A stretch of 64,000 nt of DNA, taken from NCBI GenBank assembly GCA_015075405.1, contig JABTUK010000003.1, positions 434,001-498,000 on the forward strand. Direction: 5' to 3'. A program made the position numbers and the translations under genes. The notes beneath the pieces are model-generated. The model saw only the letters and a list, made by a program, of their open reading frames with translations. It was not told where the DNA came from and made no database searches. Source of the DNA: Anaerolineales bacterium. Its GTDB lineage: Bacteria > Chloroflexota > Anaerolineae > 4572-78 > J111. Of the stretch, positions 51,816 through 58,049 are shown piece by piece. How positions within the stretch are numbered: the first letter of the stretch is position 1; the number at the start of each line of letters is the position of its first letter.

Positions 51816-52100
51816 TCAAATCAGTTCGATCTCGTAATCCACCAGGTCACAATCCAGCCGGGTGCGCTCGACCCACAAGGCCACACGAGTCAACAAGCCG
51901 TGGGCATATTCCCGGTCGCTGGAGACGGTTACGGCCGCCAGAACCGCCGTTTGCCACGAATCCAGCCGGTCCACCTCGGCCACAGAAACATTGAATTCAT
52001 TACGCAGCCGGGCAATCACGCTTTTGACGATTTGCCGCTTATCCTTGAGCGAGGCCGCAGTGGGGATATTAAGTTCGAGGGTGCAAATACCGATGACCAT
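51816..52100 (-). CDS. DUF503 (YlxP-like) protein
   Basis: 94 aa, full family length: VIGICTLELNIPTAASLKDK, RQIVKSVIARLRNEFNVSVA, EVDRLDSWQTAVLAAVTVSS. Family is often near translation factors (rbfA, truB), role unclear. No RBS is visible because a repeat array lies directly upstream. Confidence 0.9.
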   Translation of the reverse strand: MVIGICTLELNIPTAASLKDKRQIVKSVIARLRNEFNVSVAEVDRLDSWQTAVLAAVTVSSDREYAHGLLTRVALWVERTRLDCDLVDYEIELI

Positions 52101-52102
52101 TT

Positions 52103-52170
52103 GCGATTTACGATTTATGATTTACGATTTACGATTAGCTCATTCAATCGTAAATCGTAAATCCAAAATC
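52103..52170. repeat. Heptamer fold-back array (ATTTACG unit)
   Basis: Five ATTTACG/ATTTATG units, a 15-nt loop, then ATCGTAAATCGTAAATCCAAA. It fills the gap between two minus-strand genes. Confidence 0.85.
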
Positions 52171-52178
52171 TAAAATTG

Positions 52179-53096
52179 TTAGACTCGTTTGTTCCAGCTA
52201 TCGTGGGCGTATTGTTCGGCCCGCAGTTTGTTAGCCAGAGTTTGTTCTAGTTCGGATAAAGGCTGTGGCTGCAAATTGAGGTTAAGTTCCTCAGCAAAGC
52301 CCTCGGCCAACGCAGCCACAACCTGGTGATAACACAACTTCTGGCCCAGAACCTGTTCCAGGGTGATGGCGCGTTGAGGCAGCAACTCGGCTTGTCTGGC
52401 CCGTTCCTCGGTAGAAAAATTTAGCGCCGCCAAAATACGATTCAAATCCCCGTACAAAGGCAATGTGCCGTGTTGCAGCACAATCTTTCGCCGCCGCAGT
52501 TGGGCGCTGCCGATGAGCTTTTTACCTTGCCAGGTAATCTCGTAGCGCGAGGGCGTATCAAAACAGACCGGTCCCCCTGGGGCAACCCGCGTACTGGCCG
52601 TGACCTCTTCTTTGCCGGCCTGGACAGCCTGGATGCCCAGCTTCTCCAAACCGCGCAGCAGCCCAAAACTTAAAATCCGATACGACTCGACTATGCCGCC
52701 CTGGATGCGCGGGTCATCCTGGGGAATAATCAGGCTGTAGGTGACTTCATCGGTGTGCAAAATAGCCTTACCGCCGGTCGGACGGCGGGTCCAGGTGTAG
52801 CCCAACCGTCGGCAGGCGACCTCGTCAACTTCTTGCCAATGTTGATTGTAGCCCAAACTCAAACAGGGCGGCTCCCACTGAAAGAAACGTAGCGTCGGCG
52901 TACCCTGCCCTTCCGCCAGCGCGTGGAGAATGGCCTCGTCAATAGCCATGTTGGTTGCGCCATCACAAGGTGGGGTGATGAGCAAACGCCAGGTAGCCAG
53001 GGGGTAGGGAGTTGGAAGGCTGGAGGGTTGGAAGGTTGGAGGGTTAGATTGCGCGGAAGTTGAAACTTGATTTATTTGTAATTTATCGCTGGTCAT
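52179..53096 (-). CDS. Lipoate-protein ligase A / octanoyltransferase family
   Basis: 305 aa. BPL/LplA fold: TNMAIDEAILHALAEGQGTP, LRFFQWEPPCLSLGYNQ, YTWTRRPTGGKAILHTDEV (RRxTGG-A-H), GPVCFDTPSRYEITWQGKKL with the lipoyl-AMP/octanoyl Lys and IGSAQLRRR. LipM (octanoyltransferase) uses a Cys in this region (PVCFD), so LipM and LplA remain alternatives. The first ~34 residues (SNPPTFQPSSLPTPYP) come from a GGAAGGTT-type repeat; the true start may be near ATWRLL. Confidence 0.85.
   Translation of the reverse strand: MTSDKLQINQVSTSAQSNPPTFQPSSLPTPYPLATWRLLITPPCDGATNMAIDEAILHALAEGQGTPTLRFFQWEPPCLSLGYNQHWQEVDEVACRRLGYTWTRRPTGGKAILHTDEVTYSLIIPQDDPRIQGGIVESYRILSFGLLRGLEKLGIQAVQAGKEEVTASTRVAPGGPVCFDTPSRYEITWQGKKLIGSAQLRRRKIVLQHGTLPLYGDLNRILAALNFSTEERARQAELLPQRAITLEQVLGQKLCYHQVVAALAEGFAEELNLNLQPQPLSELEQTLANKLRAEQYAHDSWNKRV
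53008..53047. repeat. In-frame octamer array (GGAAGGTT unit) at the N-terminus of the ligase gene
   Basis: GTTGGAAGGCTGGAGGGTTG then GAAGGTTGGAGGG. Encodes PPTFQPSSLPTP; the same peptide appears from 62827-62873. Confidence 0.85.
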
Positions 53097-53161
53097 TGGT
53101 CAATATTGTAACACGGTCACATTAAAAACCAAAGTTGCCGCTTGGAGTTACTACTCAAGCT

Positions 53162-53255
53162 CATGTCATTTCGAGACCGAAGGTCGAGAAATCCCCAGGG
53201 CACAACATGCAAAAGTAAGGTGTCGGAGATTTCTCCCTGCGGTCGAAATGACATG
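53162..53255. mobile_element. Family-B palindromic element, full copy
   Basis: CATGTCATTTCGAGACCG and inverted CATGTCATTTCGACCGCAGG; left flank GTTACTACTCAAGCT matches the extended terminus. Upstream of homoserine dehydrogenase. Confidence 0.9.
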
Positions 53256-53323
53256 GCTGAGCCGTTTGCCGTTTTTTACCCCGTGGATTACTATAGCCCG
53301 CATCTTATTGCGGAGGAATCAGC

Positions 53324-54358
53324 ATGGCTCACAAATTAGCAATGATTGGCTTTGGCACAGTCGGTCAGGGCTTGGCTCAAATTTTATTGGACAAAAAAGA
53401 GGGCTTGCGCAATCTTGGCGTCGAGACGCAGCTTGTCGCCGTCTCCACCCTGTCAAAAGGTTCACTCTATCACCCCGAGGGTCTGGACCTGGCTGAACTG
53501 CTGGCCGCGGCCAAAACCGGCAGTTTGGCCCATTACCCCAACACGCCGGGGTTGCAGCGCGGCTGGGATAATCTGAAAATTATTCACCAGAGCAACGCCG
53601 ATACCGTTGTCGAGGTGAGCTACACCAATCTGACCACCGGCCAGCCGGCCATAGACTATTGCCGGGCCGCTTTTGAAAGCGGCAAAAACATCGTCACCGC
53701 CAACAAAGGCCCGGTGGCCCTGGCTTATCATGAATTAGCAGCCCTGGCGCAAGCGAAAGGGGTCCGCTTTGGCATCGAAGGGACGGTGATGAGCGGCACT
53801 CCGGCGCTGCGGCTGCCCCTGGTCACTTTAGCGGGCAATGACATCCGCGAGGTCCGCGGTATTTTTAATGGCACGACCAATTTTATCCTGACCAAAATGG
53901 AAGAAGGGCTAAGCTATACCGCCGCCTTAAAACAGGCTCAGGAACTTGGTTACGCCGAGGCCGACCCCACCGCCGATGTGGAAGGTCACGACGCCGCCGG
54001 TAAGGTCGTCATCCTGGCGAATGTGGTCATGAATGTCTCCCTGGCCCAAAGTGAGGTTTCCTGCCGGGGCATCAGCCAATTGACAGGGGCCGACATTCAA
54101 CAGGCCCAGGCCGAAGGCAAACGCTGGAAATTGATTGGCCGGGTGAAAAAAGAAGGCGCTCAGGTGATTGCCAGCGTCCAGCCCGAAGCGCTGCCTCTGT
54201 CAGACCCGCTGGCCAACGTGATGGGAGCGACCAACGCCATCACTTATGAGTGCGATCTGTCCGGGCCGATTACCCTGGTTGGGGCCGGAGCCGGTTCGGC
54301 GCAAACGGGTTTTGCGCTGTTGATTGATTTGATTAATATCGCCCGAAAAAATTTATGA
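53324..54358 (+). CDS. hom: Homoserine dehydrogenase
   Basis: 344 aa. NAD(P) loop MIGFGTVGQGLAQILL, VTANKGPVALAYHEL with catalytic Lys, GTVMSGTPALRLP, RGIFNGTTNFILTKMEEG, YAEADPTADVEGHDAAGKV. Compact form without ACT domain, so feedback by threonine is not expected from this chain. RBS GGAGGAATC. A terminator hairpin follows at once. Confidence 0.93.
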   Translation: MAHKLAMIGFGTVGQGLAQILLDKKEGLRNLGVETQLVAVSTLSKGSLYHPEGLDLAELLAAAKTGSLAHYPNTPGLQRGWDNLKIIHQSNADTVVEVSYTNLTTGQPAIDYCRAAFESGKNIVTANKGPVALAYHELAALAQAKGVRFGIEGTVMSGTPALRLPLVTLAGNDIREVRGIFNGTTNFILTKMEEGLSYTAALKQAQELGYAEADPTADVEGHDAAGKVVILANVVMNVSLAQSEVSCRGISQLTGADIQQAQAEGKRWKLIGRVKKEGAQVIASVQPEALPLSDPLANVMGATNAITYECDLSGPITLVGAGAGSAQTGFALLIDLINIARKNL

Positions 54359-54370
54359 CTCACAACAAGA

Positions 54371-54407
54371 AAGAGCCAGCCGCCAAATGGAGCTGGCTCT
54401 TGTCTCA
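54371..54407 (+). terminator. Intrinsic terminator after hom
   Basis: AGAGCCAGC, loop, GCTGGCTCT followed by TGTCT; weak T-tract. Confidence 0.6.
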
Positions 54408-54496
54408 AACCCTCAGGAATAAACGGAGACACCCCTAAATCGGGCTTGTCGGGTATCAATCAGACCGAGAGCTACAGAGTTGTATCTTGCTTATCC

Positions 54497-54640
54497 TTAC
54501 GCTTCAACAATCTCGCCATTTACGTACCAGATTTGGGGGCTAACTTCATCCCAATCTACAAACGTCCACCAAATATTTCGATTTTTATCAGATTGGAGTC
54601 GGTGAGAAGGCCAGAGTCGTCGGAGAAATCTTAGCATCAT
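54497..54640 (-). CDS. Small Trp-rich ORF, 47 aa
   Basis: GGAAGG five nt before tandem ATGs at 54640/54637. The protein starts MMLRFLRRLWPSHRL and continues NIWWTFVDWDEVSPQIWYVN; five Trp in 47 residues. Not recognised. The leader region upstream contains a palindrome GGGTTGTAACCC (54769-54780) and a TATAAT box at about 54758. Downstream on the same strand is the hom terminator region. Confidence 0.45.
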   Translation of the reverse strand: MMLRFLRRLWPSHRLQSDKNRNIWWTFVDWDEVSPQIWYVNGEIVEA

Positions 54641-54832
54641 AGTCCCTTCCTTTCAAAAAATCACTAAAACCAGCTAATCTCCTGAGGGTATAGAAACCTG
54701 ATTACCTCCAAAAATCTTTGTTCTCACTTGCGTTTGAATGATGTTCTACCCAAAATTATAATCCAGGAGGGTTACAACCCAGTTACAGTTACCCTGACTG
54801 CTGACAGAAATGGTTATTCATAACTGCTCAGC

Positions 54833-54929
54833 CATGTCATTTCGACCGCAGGGAGAAATCTCCGATATCTTACTTTTATGTGTTGCGCCCTGGGGATTTC
54901 TCGCTCCTGGCGTTGCTCGAAATGACATG
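54833..54929. mobile_element. Family-B palindromic element, full copy
   Basis: CATGTCATTTCGACCGCAGG and inverted CATGTCATTTCGAGCAACG; flanks ACTGCTCAGC on the left and GCCTGAGTAGTAAC on the right extend the inverted repeat. Confidence 0.9.
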
Positions 54930-54951
54930 CGCCTGAGTAGTAACGGCTATC

Positions 54952-55296
54952 CTAAGACTCTGTGTCTACATCTCCTATGACTGTCCAGCGGCGGGTGGCT
55001 TCGCTGGGGTAAGGGAGAGCCAGCGGAGGCGTCGAAGGTGAGGTTAAAGCAGTCCGGTCGGCGGCATTGATGACCACTACGGGTGGGTGGCCTGTCGCCT
55101 GGGGGCTGCCCGGAGCAAGGCCGGAGCGCTGGCGGGTCATAATAAAAACTGCCAGCAGGGTTGTCGGGATGCCGGCCAGGATGCCTAAAACAACGCCCAC
55201 AATCACCGCCAGGGCATCGGCGCTCACCCGTGTGCCGAAGACAACCCCAAATGTAACCGCAAATACAATGCCAATGATTAATAAACCACGTTTCAT
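54952..55296 (-). CDS. Small membrane protein upstream-coupled to an FtsK-like gene
   Basis: 114 aa. Two TM helices (about 4-22 GLLIIGIVFAVTFGVVFGT and 30-50 LAVIVGVVLGILAGIPTTL), then a Pro-rich tail. Follows the FtsK-like gene by 22 nt, so probably co-transcribed; could anchor or modulate that ATPase (inference). ATG at 55296; TTG at 55299 possible. Confidence 0.65.
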   Translation of the reverse strand: MKRGLLIIGIVFAVTFGVVFGTRVSADALAVIVGVVLGILAGIPTTLLAVFIMTRQRSGLAPGSPQATGHPPVVVINAADRTALTSPSTPPLALPYPSEATRRWTVIGDVDTES

Positions 55297-55317
55297 CAAT
55301 CCACTCGACTCACGTCT

Positions 55318-56508
55318 TTACTTGATTAGCCGCAGTTGGTGTCCAAACATCAACTCCAGCCCGCGGCGGCGTTTGGACCCGGACGGGGCCAACCGTTCCA
55401 GGCGACCCTCGGTTCCCGTGGCCGCCAGGGTTTCACCCGGCCCGGACACTTCCAGCCAGCCCCGGCTGGTCCGGTGATGCGCCTGGAATTGGGCTACAAT
55501 CTGCTGAATTTCCGCTTCGGAAATGTAGGCTGCTTGAAACCGAGTCACCTGTCCTTTGGCCACCAATAAAAAGTCGCCCCGCCCTAACAGTTTCTCCGCG
55601 CCCGTGCCGGGAATGCCGGAGGCTACTTTGGCATCGTCGGCGCTGGCTACACTGCCGACCAGCCGGACAGGGAAGTTGCTGCGGGTCAACGAGCCAATGG
55701 TGGCCGCGAGGGGTTTTTGGGTGCAGGCAATGATATGCAGCCCGGCGCTGCGGCCGCGTTGGGTGAGGCGGGTCATCAAACGGTCCATAGCCCGGCCGCC
55801 CTGTTCCATCAAATCGGCCACCTCGTCAATAAAAATGATGACGCGCGGCTCGGAGATATGTTCGCGGTCCCGCCGGACCATCTCTTCGACCATTTCCCCC
55901 AACAAAAAGACGGCCTGGTGGACATCCATCGCCGTCGGCCGCAGCAAGTGCGGTAGCCCCTGGTCGGAGCCGCACAAGGGGCCAAAGCCCGTGCCTTTGG
56001 GGTCAATAAAAATCATCTGCACCTCGCCCAGGCGATTGTACATAGCCAGCGACAGGGCCATGCTGCGCGCCAGGGCGGTTTTGCCCGAGCCGGTGGTCCC
56101 GGCAACCAGCACATGCGCTACTTCGGGCGAAGAGAGACGGAGCAGCAAAGGCAGTCCGGCCTCGTCCATGCCCAAAATAGCCGACTGGCGCGGGATTTCG
56201 GGCAGCCGCCGGCAGAGGTGGGTCAGGCGGACAAGCTGGGCGTCGGCGCGCGGCACCTCGATGTGGATGGTCGGGCCTTGTCGGGAGACGCGCACATCGG
56301 GCGCACCCAGGCGCAGGGCCATCTCTTCGGACAAGGCGGTGATACGGGTCACTTTGGTGGTCAGTTCCGGCAGCAGTTGGTAGCGAATCCAGCGCGGCGT
56401 CACCGTGCCCCCGGTTACCCGGCCCGGCACCCGATGACTGGCCAGAATCAGTTCAATCTGATCGGCCTGATATTCTAACATGCGTTCAGCTTCGAGCGAT
56501 GTGATCAT
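55318..56508 (-). CDS. FtsK/SpoIIIE-like DNA translocase ATPase
   Basis: 396 aa. Soluble; no N-terminal membrane segments and no C-terminal gamma domain, so much shorter than FtsK (~750+). Walker A GTTGSGKTAL, Walker B VIIFIDEVADL, ACTQKPLAATIG, GRGDFLLVAKG. N-terminal region SSDRLEA-like coiled part and ~100-residue alpha/beta domain (IRYQLLPELTTKVTRITALS; IHIEVPRADA) as in FtsK alpha-beta domains. A regulator-filled promoter suggests induction upon DNA damage. Could be a chromosomal translocase or a relic of a conjugative element. Confidence 0.85.
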   Translation of the reverse strand: MITSLEAERMLEYQADQIELILASHRVPGRVTGGTVTPRWIRYQLLPELTTKVTRITALSEEMALRLGAPDVRVSRQGPTIHIEVPRADAQLVRLTHLCRRLPEIPRQSAILGMDEAGLPLLLRLSSPEVAHVLVAGTTGSGKTALARSMALSLAMYNRLGEVQMIFIDPKGTGFGPLCGSDQGLPHLLRPTAMDVHQAVFLLGEMVEEMVRRDREHISEPRVIIFIDEVADLMEQGGRAMDRLMTRLTQRGRSAGLHIIACTQKPLAATIGSLTRSNFPVRLVGSVASADDAKVASGIPGTGAEKLLGRGDFLLVAKGQVTRFQAAYISEAEIQQIVAQFQAHHRTSRGWLEVSGPGETLAATGTEGRLERLAPSGSKRRRGLELMFGHQLRLIK

Positions 56509-56541
56509 AACAATCCTAACTTTTGCCCAATTCTTAAGTCA

Positions 56542-56570
56542 ATTATATAGAACAAATGTTCTATTGTCAA
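56542..56570 (-). promoter_or_regulatory. Consensus promoter with SOS-like operator
   Basis: TTGACA (56570-56565) and TATAAT (56547-56542) with a 17-nt spacer that is almost completely the palindrome TAGAACATTTGTTCTA (56548-56563). GAAC-N4-GTTC is the LexA box type of Gram-positive lineages. An extra half site TGTTCT precedes the -35 box. Confidence 0.75.
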
Positions 56571-56644
56571 GAACAAAAATGCAAAACCGGCTCGGTTTTA
56601 AGGTTAGTGAGTCGTCGGGTAAAGTTTGAGTCAAGGGGGAGAAA

Positions 56645-56683
56645 CACAAAAACAGGAGGCCGGATAACCTCCCGGCTCCTGTT
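56645..56683 (-). terminator. Intrinsic terminator downstream of rpsT
   Basis: AACAGGAGCCGG, loop, CCGGCCTCCTGTT then TTTG on the minus strand. It is separated from the rpsT stop by the decayed family-A element. Confidence 0.75.
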
Positions 56684-56696
56684 TGGGGATAAACTA

Positions 56697-56762
56697 TTTA
56701 TTGAGGGGCCAGCACCCCTGGGTGCGGCTCCATTGGGCACGTAGGCGTGCCCAACTCCTCTC
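56697..56762. repeat. Family-A palindromic element, degenerate copy
   Basis: Core GCCAGCACCCCTGGGTGCGG and return arm GGGCACGTAGGCGTGCCC; CAGTAGATCC ends lost. Confidence 0.65.
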
Positions 56763-56772
56763 GTAGAAAACG

Positions 56773-57045
56773 TTAAGCGGCGGCTTTGGCCTTATTCAAG
56801 GCTCTGACCAGGCGAGACTTGCGACGGGCGGCGTTATTGCGGTGAATGATGCCTTTTTGGGCCGCTTTATCTAAAGCCTTAATCGCTTGCCGAACTGTCT
56901 CGGCGGCGGTCTCTACGTCTTTGCCCTCAATCTGGGCGCGCGCCTTCTTGACAAAGGTGCGCGCGGTGGCGCTAAAGTAGCGATTGTGGGCGCGTCGTTT
57001 TAGATTTTGGCGGGCGCGTTTGGCAGATGATCTAATGTTAGCCAA
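56773..57045 (-). CDS. rpsT: 30S ribosomal protein S20
   Basis: 90 aa, full length, very basic: MANIRSSAKRARQNLKRRAH, FSATARTFVKKARAQI, IIHRNNAARRKSRLVRALNK. Binds 16S rRNA early in 30S assembly. AGGAG lead; promoter at 57137-57165. Confidence 0.97.
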   Translation of the reverse strand: MANIRSSAKRARQNLKRRAHNRYFSATARTFVKKARAQIEGKDVETAAETVRQAIKALDKAAQKGIIHRNNAARRKSRLVRALNKAKAAA

Positions 57046-57136
57046 GTTAATTCTCCTAAAGCGTTTTACTAAAAATTTTGCAACAGGACAGTGCTGTAAG
57101 CATGCCCTGAGATAGTCTTGCCGACAACGAAAGGAG

Positions 57137-57165
57137 ATAATAATTCAAAATACGGTTTTTGTCAA
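57137..57165 (-). promoter_or_regulatory. rpsT promoter
   Basis: TTGACA (57165-57160) and TATTAT (57142-57137) on the minus strand with 17-nt spacer; about 85-nt leader. Confidence 0.75.
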
Positions 57166-57256
57166 TTATGTACACTGTCGGTTTTTTGGACAAATAGAGG
57201 AATCTGGGGCAAAATTGTCGTCCTACTGCAACGTGTGAGGTCTGGATGGAAGGATT

Positions 57257-58030
57257 ATGCCCGTTCGCTGGATGATTTACTTTTTAATTGTGGCCGTACT
57301 GGCAGCTTGCAATAACCCCCTTGCTCTCCTTTTAGCCACACCGACCCCGACCCTCACCCCGACCGCCACCGCTACCTCAACCCCTCCGCCGACCTTGACC
57401 CCTACCTCTACCCAGACCCCGACCCTCACTCCCACAGCGACCCCCTCCCCGACCAACACTACCACCCCAACGCCTCCCCCCCTCCCTACGGACACGCCCA
57501 CCTTGCCGCCGCCCACCGACACCCCAGCCCCGACCGCCGCACCGGACATTCCGCTTCCGGCCACCCCCACGCCGGCCCCGACCGAAACGCTCCAAGCTGC
57601 GGTTGATTTCCGTATTGCCTCATGGCGGCTGTGGCCGCTGGCGCTCAACAGCGGCTGCGCCAAAGGGATGCACGTTATTTTTATTCACGTGCTCGACGTG
57701 AACGGCCAGCCCTTAGATGGAGTGGTGGTCGGCGATAGCTGGAACAATGTCGAAGTGACCAGCGGCAACAAAGGGCCGGGCCGGACCGAGATTGACCTGT
57801 GGACCAATACCATGGAAATCACCGTCAAACGCGATGCCGCTACCGGCCAGCCTTACACCAGCGAAGTCAGTTTTCCCTTCAGCTCATTTTTAACCACCAT
57901 TCCCGACGAGCAGATGATCCAGGCCGGTTACTGCGCCAACGAGCTAGAGTGCCAGTGGAAACGGCAAAACGAGTCCTACTACTGCGGCGGGCATTATTCC
58001 TGGGAAGTCGTGTTCCAGCGGACCTGGTGA
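57257..58030 (+). CDS. Thr/Pro-rich lipoprotein, unknown function
   Basis: 257 aa. Lipobox in YFLIVAVLAAC (Cys ~18), then a ~90-residue TPTPT linker typical of surface proteins in Chloroflexota, and a C-terminal domain (~115-257) with VDFRIASWRLWPLALNSGCA, VLDVNGQPLDGVVVGDSWNN and four Cys (SGCAK, YCANELECQW, YYCGG). Probably a cell-surface beta-sandwich protein. No relative recognised. Confidence 0.75.
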   Translation: MPVRWMIYFLIVAVLAACNNPLALLLATPTPTLTPTATATSTPPPTLTPTSTQTPTLTPTATPSPTNTTTPTPPPLPTDTPTLPPPTDTPAPTAAPDIPLPATPTPAPTETLQAAVDFRIASWRLWPLALNSGCAKGMHVIFIHVLDVNGQPLDGVVVGDSWNNVEVTSGNKGPGRTEIDLWTNTMEITVKRDAATGQPYTSEVSFPFSSFLTTIPDEQMIQAGYCANELECQWKRQNESYYCGGHYSWEVVFQRTW

Positions 58031-58049
58031 GGTAGCGCCACAGGCAATG

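Noticed and set aside
55556..56383. Long plus-strand frame opposite the FtsK-like gene
   Set aside because: Walker motifs and family match are on the minus strand; the plus frame is Ser/Arg-rich noise.
57277..57663. Long Gly/Val-rich frame opposite the lipoprotein linker
   Set aside because: Complement of a low-complexity ACC/CCC-rich linker; no RBS and no plausible protein.
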